In this document: positions 17,927-26,431 of the stretch, one piece after another
How positions within the stretch are numbered: the stretch's first letter is position 1
How the letters are laid out: the number at the start of each line of letters is the position of its first letter
NCBI GenBank assembly: GCA_964483775.1
Contig: CAZADA010000001.1
Location: 4,621 to 68,620 of the forward strand
Length of the DNA stretch: 64,000 bases
Reading direction: 5' to 3'
DNA from: CAZADA01 sp964483775
GTDB taxonomy: Bacteria > Pseudomonadota > Alphaproteobacteria > Caulobacterales > Maricaulaceae
Notes under the pieces: model-generated
Seen by the model: only the letters and a program-made list of their open reading frames with translations
Told to the model about the DNA's origin: nothing
Database searches by the model: none
Translations under genes and position numbers: made by a program

Positions 17927-18649
17927 TCAGTCGGTCAGCGCATAGACGAGTTGCAAATCCAAGCGGACGCGTTTGAAGACCTGGTGTTGCGCGTCTCTGC
18001 CGTCGTCGTGCTCGCCCGTGACGACCAAGGGCGTATCCGAGGCCGAGGCTAACGGCCCCAGCGTCGCGCCGGCATCTTGCGCCAATTGTTCTGCGGAGGC
18101 GTGCGCGACCGTGCGCGCCTCGGCCGCCAAAGAACGACGCAGGCCGTTCAATTCGTCGGTCAGCGCTGTAATTTCGTAGATCGGACGGTCTGCGCGCGCC
18201 GGCACGCCAAGACCCAAAAGCGGGTTCAGATCCAGGCTCACCGCGGTCACCCGATCGATTTCACTGGTGCGCACCGTGATGGTTTGCGCCAAGTCGAGGA
18301 AGCCTTCCGCATCTTCAGACAGCCTTTGGCCTTCGACATGGATCTCAGCCAGATCAAAACCCTGTTCTTGAAGAAACGCGCGCACCGTCGCGACATCCGC
18401 GCTGAGAGCTTCGGCGACGATCGCCAAGTCAGCGCCCTGCCGCGCCACGGTGATGGACCAGCTCGCCAAATCTGACGGCAACAAACGTTCGGCTTGCCCA
18501 GATACCGTGATCAGACGTTCGGACGTCTCGGCTTCCCCGCTGATGTCCCGGTTCGAAAGGCCGGCAAAGGCGATGCCGACGGCCAGAATGGCGCTGGCGG
18601 CCAAAACCGAAAACGGGCCAACCCCGCCGCCGTCACGTCCATAGGCCAT
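17927..18649 (-). CDS. SIMPL domain exported protein
   Basis: A 240-residue protein with one N-terminal hydrophobic segment (PFSVLAASAILAVGIAFAGL, about 12-31), then a SIMPL (DUF541) domain. The domain begins with ITVSGQAERLLPSDLASWSI, matching the family's I-x-V-x-G-x-x-x-x-x-x-x-P-D-x-A start, and ends with a VRLDLQLVYALTD-type strand. SIMPL proteins are periplasmic or membrane-anchored beta/alpha assemblies with roles in stress tolerance. GGAAGGAG lies 7 bases before the ATG at 18649. Its neighbour is AsmA, another envelope protein, on the same strand. Confidence 0.85.
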   Translation of the reverse strand: MAYGRDGGGVGPFSVLAASAILAVGIAFAGLSNRDISGEAETSERLITVSGQAERLLPSDLASWSITVARQGADLAIVAEALSADVATVRAFLQEQGFDLAEIHVEGQRLSEDAEGFLDLAQTITVRTSEIDRVTAVSLDLNPLLGLGVPARADRPIYEITALTDELNGLRRSLAAEARTVAHASAEQLAQDAGATLGPLASASDTPLVVTGEHDDGRDAQHQVFKRVRLDLQLVYALTD

Positions 18650-18769
18650 GGTGAGTCTCCTTCCCGCCAATGCATCGCCGTACCGCTAACGCGGTTGAAA
18701 CGCCGCGTTAAGCCGTCCCTTCAGCTCCCATGCGATCAGTCTGTCGGCAAGCCCTGATGCGCCGAACCC

Positions 18770-20911
18770 TCAGCGTGGGTCGTCATCTTCATCGCGCTCG
18801 CGGTTGCGCAGAAAGCCGGACAGGGCGTCACGTACGGTGTCTGCGTCGCCTTGGCCGCTGATGACGTCGGTGATCACGCCGGCCGCGACGTCATCGCCCA
18901 CCAACCGGTTGATCGCCAATCCGCTCCAAGCCGTCGCAATGGCTTCGGTGTCCGGCTCCACCGACACACCGCCCCACGAGCCAGCGATGAGCAGCGGAAT
19001 GCCCCCCTCGGCGAGCGCTGCGACCGTGCGATCACCGCCAAGGTCAAGCAATTGAGGCGTCAGATTGAAACGCACAGACTGATTGGCGATGTCGAGCGAG
19101 CCCGATCCGAAAGCGGCGAAATCACCGCTCTGCATGCGAAAGTCCCGACTGATCGCCACGCCGTCAGCGACCGTGAAAGCCCCGCCCATATTGTCAAAGC
19201 TGGTCAGCTGACCTTCGCCGCGTGCGGCGTTGATGACGCCGAACACGCCTTGGGGAGTCACCTGGCCGCCGGACAACTCACCCAGCGCATCGCGAATGCC
19301 GCCAATATCAAGGCCGCCAACGCCCCCGTCGACAAAGGCGTATGACCCCGCTCCTTGGAGCGACTGCATCCAATCGGCCAGGCTCGCTCCGCTACCGCGC
19401 AACGAAAGCTCTGCGCCGCCCGCGCCGGTCAGGCGCCCAAAGCCCGCCACAGCGTCCAAGAAGGGCGAGGCGTTGATCTCGGCCAGCGAGACATCCAAGG
19501 CAAAACTTGGGGCCCGCTCAGCGTCCACAAGCGCGGCGCGCCCGGCATTGACGATCAGCTCACCGGTCACCGCTCCGCCATAAGCTTCAAGACGCTGCAG
19601 ATCGGCCACCAGCCGTCCGTCGCGCAAGGTTGTGGTCAGCACGCCCGAACCGGTCTCCACCGCGCCAAACCGCAGGCCGTCGACCTCCAGTTCAAAGTCC
19701 GCGTCGACAAGACCAAACGCGGTTAAATCAAACGCTTCGGTGTCCCAGCTGGGTTCGGCTGCCGCTTGGCTCGCTTGTGCGCCGCTTGCCGAGGAGGGCG
19801 AGCCCGAGGCCGGCGCGTTCGCGGTAACATCACCGCCTTCGGGTGCGGCTGGCGCATACGGCGTCAGGTCCGCCACGCCATTGACCGACAAGCGTCCCGT
19901 GACAAGCGGTCGCGGCTCGCGCAATTCGATCGCGATGGTTCCGCGTCCGCGCAAATCGTCCAAGGTGACGGTGGCGTCATCGAACCCAATGCGCGTGAAG
20001 TCGCCAGCCGCGCGACCTTCGATGCGCGCAGGTCCATACACGCCCGCCGGCAGTGCGGCCGGATCCTCCGACAATGCGCGCACAGACGGCGCGTCCACGA
20101 GCGCGTCGCCCGAATAGGTCAGCGACGCACCCTCGTCGATGACGCCATCAAAGCTGGCGGTGAGTGTCGGGCTTTCAAAGGTCGCCGCAAGCCCGGCCTC
20201 GCGCCCGTCAAACACATCGCGCAAGGTCGTGACCGTCGCGGTCAACGCTTGGGGCGCGCCGTCGAGCGTAAACGTGCTGTCGAGCACCAAAGGTTCGTCA
20301 AAGCTCTCCAACGTGAAGGTGGCGTTCAGCGCCTCGATCACGGTTTGCGTCTCGGCCTTGTGGTCAATGTACACGCCCGACCCGTCCTGGATCCGGACAT
20401 CGCCCAGTCTGGCGTCGAGCGTGACAGCGCCCGGCGTGCGCTCAAAGCCGTCAGTCTCGCTGGGTGAAGGCCCAGGGGTAGGGGAGCCATTGTCCGCGTT
20501 GTCGGCCGGCTCATCCGCGGGCGCACCGAGCATCCAATTGTTGGAACCGTCGGCTTTCGCCTCCAGCCGCAGGTTGGGGCGCACCAAGACAAACTCGCGG
20601 ACTTCCACGCGACGGGCGAAAAGCGGCGCCAAAGCAACCCCAACACGCAACTCGTCAATCTGTGCGAACGGCTCCTCGCCAAAGCCTTCCGCGTTGGCGA
20701 TGGTCACGCCTTCGGCGCGCGCCGAGAAACTGGGGAGCACGGCAAAACGCACGTCGCCACCGATGGTCACCTCGCGCCCGACCGCCGCACTGGCTTGTTC
20801 TTGGACAAAAGCGCGCAGCTTGTCCTGCGGTATCAGCATCGGCGCGAAAACCGCCGCGCCGCCCGCCAAAACAATCAAACCTCCAACGATCCCGATAATC
20901 CAGCGCAGCAT
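18770..20911 (-). CDS. AsmA family envelope protein
   Basis: A 713-residue protein with an N-terminal membrane anchor (MLRWIIGIVGGLIVLAGGAAVF) followed by the AsmA N-terminal block, in which VGREVTIGGDVRFAVLPSFS matches the G-R-x-V-x-I-x-G-x-h motif. The C-terminal AsmA half includes LSLRGSGASLADWMQSLQG-AGSYAF, the conserved L-x-G-x-G-x-x-x-x-x-h-x-G segment. AsmA-like proteins are bridge-type proteins linked to outer-membrane lipid homeostasis. An Asp/Pro/Ser-rich insertion around residues 130-155 and an Ala/Ser-rich one near 375-395 are probably linkers. The start at 20911 is preferred over a TTG two codons upstream. Confidence 0.9.
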   Translation of the reverse strand: MLRWIIGIVGGLIVLAGGAAVFAPMLIPQDKLRAFVQEQASAAVGREVTIGGDVRFAVLPSFSARAEGVTIANAEGFGEEPFAQIDELRVGVALAPLFARRVEVREFVLVRPNLRLEAKADGSNNWMLGAPADEPADNADNGSPTPGPSPSETDGFERTPGAVTLDARLGDVRIQDGSGVYIDHKAETQTVIEALNATFTLESFDEPLVLDSTFTLDGAPQALTATVTTLRDVFDGREAGLAATFESPTLTASFDGVIDEGASLTYSGDALVDAPSVRALSEDPAALPAGVYGPARIEGRAAGDFTRIGFDDATVTLDDLRGRGTIAIELREPRPLVTGRLSVNGVADLTPYAPAAPEGGDVTANAPASGSPSSASGAQASQAAAEPSWDTEAFDLTAFGLVDADFELEVDGLRFGAVETGSGVLTTTLRDGRLVADLQRLEAYGGAVTGELIVNAGRAALVDAERAPSFALDVSLAEINASPFLDAVAGFGRLTGAGGAELSLRGSGASLADWMQSLQGAGSYAFVDGGVGGLDIGGIRDALGELSGGQVTPQGVFGVINAARGEGQLTSFDNMGGAFTVADGVAISRDFRMQSGDFAAFGSGSLDIANQSVRFNLTPQLLDLGGDRTVAALAEGGIPLLIAGSWGGVSVEPDTEAIATAWSGLAINRLVGDDVAAGVITDVISGQGDADTVRDALSGFLRNRERDEDDDPR

Positions 20912-21039
20912 GGTCAACCTGTTCCCTTATGACGCGTCAGACTGTATTTAGGTGTTTGCAGGCGGCGTGTCTTGTGTCGTGAGCGCACAAAGACGTGTGT
21001 CCGTTCGCAGGGCGAGCCAAGCTCCAGGGGAGAAACGTG

Positions 21040-21852
21040 ATGGACGACGCGAAAACACCCACCATTGTGATGAAACGCCGCGATTTGATCCGTGGCTTGG
21101 CGGCCGGGACCGTGATCGCCTATTTGCCGAGTTGTGAAACTCTGCCTGACGGGACAACGGCGTTCACTGGCGGATCATTTTTGATCTCTGACCAGCAACT
21201 GGAATTGTTGTCGCGCGAGTCCTGGAACGAATTGCGAGCCCAGGAGAGCATCTCCTCGAACGTGAGTTACAATCGTCAGCTCGGGCGCATCGGTGAGCGC
21301 GTCACCAACGCCTCGGGGCAGGGCGCGATGCCGTGGGAATACGCAGTATTTGAGTCGGAACAGGTCAACGCGTTTGTGCTGCCGAGCCGACAAGTCGGCT
21401 TCTACACCGGCCTGCTCGAACTGGCCGACAATGACGACCAGGTCGCCACGGTCATGGGGCATGAAGTCGCGCACGTGACCTACAAGCACTCCAAACAGCG
21501 TTACGCCCAGGCGCTCGCGGCCGCTGGCGTTACCGGCATCGCCGCCGTCGCGTTGGAAGCGGGCGACGTCGACAATTCGGGCGTCATCGCCGCTGCGATC
21601 GGCTTGGGGCTGCAATTCGGCGTTCTGCTCCCCTATTCGCGCCAACATGAGCTTCAGGCCGACGCTGAAGGGCTCAGATATATGGCCGAAGCGGGGTATG
21701 ACGCCTATGAGGCCGTCCGGTTCTGGGAGAAAATGGAATCCAACAACGCCGGCGGTCGCCCACCGGAGTTTCTGTCCACCCACCCCGATCCCGGCCGGCG
21801 CATCGAGCGGCTGGACCAACTGGCCCGGAACATGGGGTTCACCCCAAGCTAG
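21040..21852 (+). CDS. M48 family metallopeptidase, probable lipoprotein
   Basis: A 270-residue zinc peptidase of the BepA/LoiP type. HEVAH lies in VMGHEVAHVTYKHSKQR, and the third ligand Glu is probably in RQHELQADAEGLRYM, with typical spacing. The N-terminus has MKRRDLIRGLAAGTVIAYLPSC, a twin-Arg-like start leading to a lipobox-like LPSC, so export as an outer-membrane lipoprotein is likely. AGGGGAGA at 21026-21033 stands 6 bases before the ATG at 21040. There are no TPR repeats, so it is the short form (LoiP/YcaL-like). The probable role is quality control of outer-membrane proteins. Confidence 0.88.
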   Translation: MDDAKTPTIVMKRRDLIRGLAAGTVIAYLPSCETLPDGTTAFTGGSFLISDQQLELLSRESWNELRAQESISSNVSYNRQLGRIGERVTNASGQGAMPWEYAVFESEQVNAFVLPSRQVGFYTGLLELADNDDQVATVMGHEVAHVTYKHSKQRYAQALAAAGVTGIAAVALEAGDVDNSGVIAAAIGLGLQFGVLLPYSRQHELQADAEGLRYMAEAGYDAYEAVRFWEKMESNNAGGRPPEFLSTHPDPGRRIERLDQLARNMGFTPS

Positions 21853-21962
21853 GTCACGTGACGGCGAAAGACGGCGGCCTGCGTCTTCCGGCCGCCCGCC
21901 TCGGTTGCAGCGAACGGCGCGGCCGCCGCGCAAAACTGTGATGGGGCGAGGGGTGAAACGCC

Positions 21963-21991
21963 TTGCCCCCGGGCAGCCGGGCGCGTAAAAC
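21963..21991 (+). promoter_or_regulatory. Probable housekeeping promoter of tRNA-His
   Basis: TTGCCC (21963-21968), a 17-base spacer, and TAAAAC (21986-21991) match the sigma-70-type -35 and -10 elements in four of six positions each. Transcription would start near 21998, leaving a leader of only about 8 bases before the mature tRNA at 22006. Confidence 0.45.
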
Positions 21992-22005
21992 GCTGCGCTT
22001 ACTGC

Positions 22006-22082
22006 GCCGCCTTAGCTCAGTCGGTTAGAGCGCTAGATTGTGGATCTAGAGGTCCCCCGTTCGAACCGGGGAGGCGGTACCA
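22006..22082 (+). tRNA. tRNA-His (anticodon GTG)
   Basis: A 77-base cloverleaf including an encoded CCA at 22080-22082. Acceptor GCCGCCT pairs with AGGCGGT, the D stem is GCTC/GAGC, anticodon stem CTAGA/TCTAG encloses loop TTGTGGA with anticodon GTG at 22040-22042, and the T arm is CCCCG-TTCGAAC-CGGGG. The base before the acceptor is C, not G, so the usual G-1 is not encoded; position 1-72 is a G-U pair and the discriminator is A73. These are the features described for the divergent tRNA-His of Caulobacter-type alphaproteobacteria, where A73 and U72 replace G-1 as identity elements. Confidence 0.96.
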
Positions 22083-22381
22083 TTGCTTTTAATGGATGAG
22101 CGCACGTACGGCGCCGGACAGCGCCGTGCTGCTGGCAACGTCCTGGCGAGGCAGGCGCGTCTGCCTTGGGTGAAATGGGCGACTCTACCAGATACCGATC
22201 AATCGCGGCCGCAGCTTGCGCCCGGTAGGCCGGATCGAACGGCGCATGGAGTCATGTCATCGCGAAACCGGGCCGCTTGTATCCCAACTGCGCCGACACG
22301 TCCCGCGCATCGGCGTAGGGGCCTGCTCCCCAACGCGGGTCGGCGGAACGGGGTCCCTGTTATGGGTCGTGGCCATCAAGA
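22083..22381. other. Non-coding stretch after tRNA-His, possible decayed coding remnant
   Basis: No intact gene is seen in these 299 bases. On the minus strand one frame reads like protein (around GYKRPGFAM, then APFDPAYRAQAAAAIDRYL) but is broken by an in-frame TGA near 22252-22256 and has no start or family I recognise. It may be the remnant of a lost gene. There is no terminator hairpin with a T tract. Confidence 0.3.
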
Positions 22382-23833
22382 TTAGGGGCGAACGTCGAAC
22401 TGCGGCGGCGCCAAGGCCAGCGTTTCCGGCGCGGTTCCATCGGCGAGCCAGGTGCGCACAATGTCGATCATGCGCGGATCAGCCTCATAGATGTTGTGCC
22501 CGCCGTTTTCGACGATCACGTGACGGCTTTCCGGCAGCCGCGAAAGCGCCTCACGGGCCGCTTCAGGATAGGTGCGCCCATCCAGCGTGCCCGAGATAAA
22601 CAGAATCGGCGTGTCCGCCTCCAACGGCGCGCGGAAGCCCCCGCCAAGGTCGAGATCCGGCGCGATACCGTGAATGTGCGGCATCGGAAAGTTGAGCGCG
22701 TCGGCCAAAATGGCGCCCTCGGTTTCCACCTCAACCCGCGCCAGTCGCTCATCAGAGATCCCAGAGGCGTAATCCATCGCGGTCGGCATGGCGCGCAAAC
22801 GGGCGGGCCCTGAGAACCAGAACCCGTGAATGATCCCCGCAACCGGCTCATAGTAACCCTGGTCCATAGCCAGATAGAGCGCAGGCAGACGCGAGACGCG
22901 CGCCGGGTCGCTGATCATCGCGCCGCCGGTGAAGATCTGCACCGGCAAAGCGTCCATGCGCATGGTCACCGGCTCGTCAGCTCCGCGAGGCGTGAAGGTG
23001 ACCTCGACCGGCTCCTCGTCCAGGCGGGTGAGGACGCGCCGCATGAGCCCGATGAGGTCAGGGTAGGCGGCGCTGGCGGCCGGGTCCGCCGCAATCACGT
23101 CAGCGACACGCTGCAGATAAGCGTCCGTGCGCGACGGCAGTTTCACCGTATCGTCCGGCCCCTCATAACCGGCGAACACGGCCCGTCCGACCCTGTCATC
23201 ATGGTTGCGCAGATACGCAGCGCCCAAATGGGTACCATAGCTGATCGCCCAAAGGTCAATCTGCTCAGCCCCGATGGCGCGACGCAGGTCCTCAATATCC
23301 GCAGCGTTTTCGGCGGTGTTCCAAGCGGCAATATCGACGCCCTGATCGCGCCACCATGCCAGGCACCGCTCCGTCTCCTCGCGATAATACGCGACAATGG
23401 TCTCGCGCGTGAGCGGGGTATCCATGCTGAGCGGGGCGTCATTGACGCAATCGGGCGGCGTCTCCGACAGACCGGTTCCGCGTTGGTCAAAGGCGATCAC
23501 GTCGGCCTGCTCGCGCAAGGCCATGAAGATGTCAAAGCGCGGCCCCGCCGCTGTGCCCGAGCCCGACCCGCCGGGTCCGCCAGAAAGATAGACAATCGGA
23601 TTGCCGGGGTTTTCCGCCGTGCTGGCAAAGCGCACAAAGGCGATTTCCATCATACGGCTGTCGGGATTGGCGCGGTTTTCCCGAACAAAGAAGCGTCCGA
23701 TTTCGGCTTCGACAGTTTGCCCGCTGCGCGATGTGAATTCATAAGGCTCAAGGTTCAGCCTCGGCGGCTCTTGCGTCACAGCGCAGCCCTGGACCACGAG
23801 CGCGCCGACCATGCCGGCGATTGCGATTCTCAT
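22382..23833 (-). CDS. TAP-like alpha/beta-hydrolase lipoprotein
   Basis: A 483-residue serine hydrolase of the tripeptidyl-aminopeptidase/SCO7095 type. The nucleophile elbow is LWAISYGTHLGAAYLR (G-x-S-x-G shifted to A-x-S-Y-G), the oxyanion region YLSGGPGGSGSG precedes it, and the C-terminal TAP-like domain has the Asp (LFISGTLDGRTYP) and His (IVENGGHNIYEA) of the triad. The start at 23833 gives MRIAIAGMVGALVVQGCAV, a lipoprotein signal with Cys at about residue 18, preceded by a G-rich ribosome-binding site. It is anchored in the envelope and likely cleaves peptides or esters. Confidence 0.87.
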   Translation of the reverse strand: MRIAIAGMVGALVVQGCAVTQEPPRLNLEPYEFTSRSGQTVEAEIGRFFVRENRANPDSRMMEIAFVRFASTAENPGNPIVYLSGGPGGSGSGTAAGPRFDIFMALREQADVIAFDQRGTGLSETPPDCVNDAPLSMDTPLTRETIVAYYREETERCLAWWRDQGVDIAAWNTAENAADIEDLRRAIGAEQIDLWAISYGTHLGAAYLRNHDDRVGRAVFAGYEGPDDTVKLPSRTDAYLQRVADVIAADPAASAAYPDLIGLMRRVLTRLDEEPVEVTFTPRGADEPVTMRMDALPVQIFTGGAMISDPARVSRLPALYLAMDQGYYEPVAGIIHGFWFSGPARLRAMPTAMDYASGISDERLARVEVETEGAILADALNFPMPHIHGIAPDLDLGGGFRAPLEADTPILFISGTLDGRTYPEAAREALSRLPESRHVIVENGGHNIYEADPRMIDIVRTWLADGTAPETLALAPPQFDVRP

Positions 23834-24010
23834 TGGCGTCCCCCCTTGGTGTTCACGTTGCGCCAGCGCGCCCATGGCCAGGCCTGACCGTATGCGCATC
23901 AATGGCCAAGGCCACGGATGCCAGCGACGGTCAATCCGATCGCGTCGCCGGTCCATCCGTGTGCTGCTCAAAGATCACGCAAAACACGCTCCCATCACGG
24001 ACGGGATCAA

Positions 24011-25333
24011 TCAAGTCAGGTCTTTCGCCAGGCGCAGGCCGGTGAACTGCCAGCGCGCATCAGGTGGAAAGAAGTTTCTATATGTTGAGCGAATATGATC
24101 CCTCGGGGTCGCGCAGCTCCCCCCCTTCAGCACAACTTGGCCTGACATGAACTTACCATTGTATTCGCCGACGGGTCCCGCCGGTACATTGAAACCTGGA
24201 TAGGGCGAATAACTTGAACTCGTCCACTCCCACACAGAACCAAAGACGTGCTGAAGGCGCGTGTCGCGATCCCTGACGGTTCCAGGGTGCAGGCGCTGCC
24301 CTGGCGCCATCAGGCACGCGTCGGACGTGTTGGACAAATCGGCCAGGGCTTCAAGTTCAAACTCGGTCGGGAGGCGACATCCTGCAAAAGCCGCATAGGC
24401 ATGCGCCTCGTATGCACAGATATGGCAGACGATCTCATTGGGATCCAACGTTTTCAGGCCGTGTGCGGTGTAGACAAACCAGTCGCCATCAATCTCACGC
24501 CAGTAGAGAGGGGCGCGAATGCCGTTATTTTGAATAAACGCCCAGCCGTCCGACAGCCAATATTCAGGGCGCTCATAACCATGACCATTGATAAAGTCGA
24601 TATAGTCACCGTTGGTGATGGGCGCGAGTGACAGCGCCGCGGCGTACTGAAAGCGGCGGTGCCGCGGCAACTCATTATCATAAACGAAATGCGAGCCATC
24701 GGCCCCGAAGGCGTTCAAGCCTGGGGGCAGCTCAATCCACCCGCTGGCCGCTTCATGCCGCCTCTCGGACGGTCCTCGGCCATCCACGCCGTCATCCATG
24801 GGGTCGGGGAAGATCGCAAATGGAGTGGGATTGAGACTCATCGCGTACTTGATGTCGGTGACCAACAACTCTTGATGCTGTTCCTCATGGTGCAGGCCGA
24901 GTTCAACGACTGGCGCAATGGCCTCCCAGTCACGTTCGGACACGTGCTCGGCGGCTTCGCAAAGCCGTTCATTGATGGCTTGCCGATAGAAAAGCACCTC
25001 GTCGACGTTTGGGCGTGACAACAACCCGCGATGGGGGCGCGCCCAACGCTCGCCCACACTCTCATAGTAAGAATTGTACAAGTACTGATAGGTCGGCTCG
25101 AGTGGTTTATAGTTATCGATGAGACGCGGCAGAACGAATTCTTCAAAGAACCACGTCACATGCGCCAAGTGCCACTTTGTCGGACTAGCGTCAGGCATCG
25201 CCTGAATAACCATGTCTTCAGCGGTTAAGAATGAAGCGAGGTATTCAGTGTGCGCCCGAACTGACCTGAACCGATCCATCAGGCGCTCCCGATTCCCATG
25301 GTCATCGCGATAGCGCAAAACAGGGTGCGTCAT
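24011..25333 (-). CDS. egtB: EgtB-type sulfoxide synthase (ergothioneine family)
   Basis: A 440-residue non-heme iron enzyme of the EgtB family, which joins a sulfur donor to a trimethylated histidine using oxygen. The N-terminal DinB-like domain carries the iron triad: His58 in WHLAHVTWFFEEF, and His149 and His153 in LHHEEQHQELL. The C-terminal formylglycine-enzyme-like domain has the usual FGSVWEWTSSSYSPYPGF and KGGSCATPRDHIRSTYRNFF segments. NSYYESVG-RWARPHRGLLSRP is diagnostic of the EgtB subgroup. The start at 25333 is the ATG nearest the conserved region and lies 10 bases after the methyltransferase stop, so the two form one operon. The expected partner EgtD is not adjacent; a different methyltransferase is. 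GC content is well below the surroundings. Confidence 0.9.
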   Translation of the reverse strand: MTHPVLRYRDDHGNRERLMDRFRSVRAHTEYLASFLTAEDMVIQAMPDASPTKWHLAHVTWFFEEFVLPRLIDNYKPLEPTYQYLYNSYYESVGERWARPHRGLLSRPNVDEVLFYRQAINERLCEAAEHVSERDWEAIAPVVELGLHHEEQHQELLVTDIKYAMSLNPTPFAIFPDPMDDGVDGRGPSERRHEAASGWIELPPGLNAFGADGSHFVYDNELPRHRRFQYAAALSLAPITNGDYIDFINGHGYERPEYWLSDGWAFIQNNGIRAPLYWREIDGDWFVYTAHGLKTLDPNEIVCHICAYEAHAYAAFAGCRLPTEFELEALADLSNTSDACLMAPGQRLHPGTVRDRDTRLQHVFGSVWEWTSSSYSPYPGFNVPAGPVGEYNGKFMSGQVVLKGGSCATPRDHIRSTYRNFFPPDARWQFTGLRLAKDLT

Positions 25334-25343
25334 AGAGCATGCC

Positions 25344-26216
25344 TCATTGCTGTTCGATGCTGTAGATTTTGGCGGGATGCGGCACCATCCGCCCACTCAA
25401 TGTCTGGAGCGACGCGGCCTTGAGCGCTGTCATCACCGCGGCGCGCGAGTCGGCCGACAAGCGATCCCAAACAGATTGAATGATGAACTCAAGGATCAAA
25501 CAGCCCTGGGGAACATTATCATCCAACACAGATGTTGGTAAAAGCCCAACGAACTCAAGGCTATTGAAGGTGATACCTTGAGCGTTGAGCAGGGCGTCCA
25601 ATTCGTCAACGTAAAAGGCCTGGACATTCTGGCGTTCCCAAAAAGCTTGGGCGATCTCATTCATGGCGCCACGTGGGGCGTGAGCGATCACAATCGCTCC
25701 GCCCTCGGTCAAGTTCTTCAAGCTTAAACGGACAAAGTGTGCGGGGTCCTCCAGATAATACAGAACGTGGGAGCACAAGATAAGGTCATAGTGTGGACCG
25801 TTTCGGTGACTTCGTTCAAGAAGGCGTTCTCCCGATTCAATATAATAGTTAATCTCGAGCGGATCTCGGTTGGGTTGGACAGACATCAGAGCTCGAAAGG
25901 TCTCAATCTCATGTTGATTGGGATCGACGGCGTCGTAGCGTTGAATGAGATGACCGCAGTGCTTGAGAAGCGGTATGTCCAAGAGGCCTGAGCCGCAGCC
26001 AAAGCTTAAAATGTTCAAGCGCCGTCCCAGAGACGCGGAGACGCGCAGCAGTTCGCGTTCAAAACGATGACGCACTTGGGTCTGTTGTGTGCTGGCGGTC
26101 TCAAAAGCAATGTGCGCGTCCATGTAATGTTGGCCGCACAGTGGTTGTGGGCTTTCCAGTTCGACAACCGATGCCAACCAATGATGGATATCGTCGTTAG
26201 GGTGTTGGAGATTCAT
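25344..26216 (-). CDS. Class I SAM methyltransferase resembling histamine N-methyltransferase
   Basis: A 290-residue SAM-dependent methyltransferase. Motif I is LSFGCGSG (residues 70-77), an acidic VDPNQHEIETF ends strand 2, and LILCSHVLYYLEDP is the post-motif region. From memory these align in order with histamine N-methyltransferase (LSIGGGAG; HMIQMLYYVKD; then a C-terminal LLST...D...G-x-L-L-x-F), and the length equals that family's about 292. It does not resemble EgtD (no DUF2260 start) nor the OvoA C-terminal domain. It lies 10 bases upstream of egtB on the same strand, suggesting that it methylates histidine or a thiohistidine derivative. ATG 26216 is chosen because codons upstream look non-coding; a longer frame reaches 26468. 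Substrate is inference only. Confidence 0.72.
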   Translation of the reverse strand: MNLQHPNDDIHHWLASVVELESPQPLCGQHYMDAHIAFETASTQQTQVRHRFERELLRVSASLGRRLNILSFGCGSGLLDIPLLKHCGHLIQRYDAVDPNQHEIETFRALMSVQPNRDPLEINYYIESGERLLERSHRNGPHYDLILCSHVLYYLEDPAHFVRLSLKNLTEGGAIVIAHAPRGAMNEIAQAFWERQNVQAFYVDELDALLNAQGITFNSLEFVGLLPTSVLDDNVPQGCLILEFIIQSVWDRLSADSRAAVMTALKAASLQTLSGRMVPHPAKIYSIEQQ

Positions 26217-26431
26217 GTGAAGTAAAAATCCCGTGTGCGCAGCCGTAGACTCTGTTAAGGGTAGTGATCGGTAGAGTGGGGCGCTCAGCAAGAGGTTCAC
26301 CCAATCTATTCCAACCTTTTCGCGTCCGCGCAACAGATATGTGACGCTCCCAAGACTTGGCCCCCTCCAACCCAAGCGGCTGACGACCCCCATGCGAGGC
26401 CAGGCGCGCTGCGCGTCGATCTGAGCCGTCG

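Noticed and set aside
22083..22385. Plus-strand open frame after tRNA-His
   Set aside because: Arg/Pro/Ala-rich, with no family, no ribosome-binding site and no conserved pattern.
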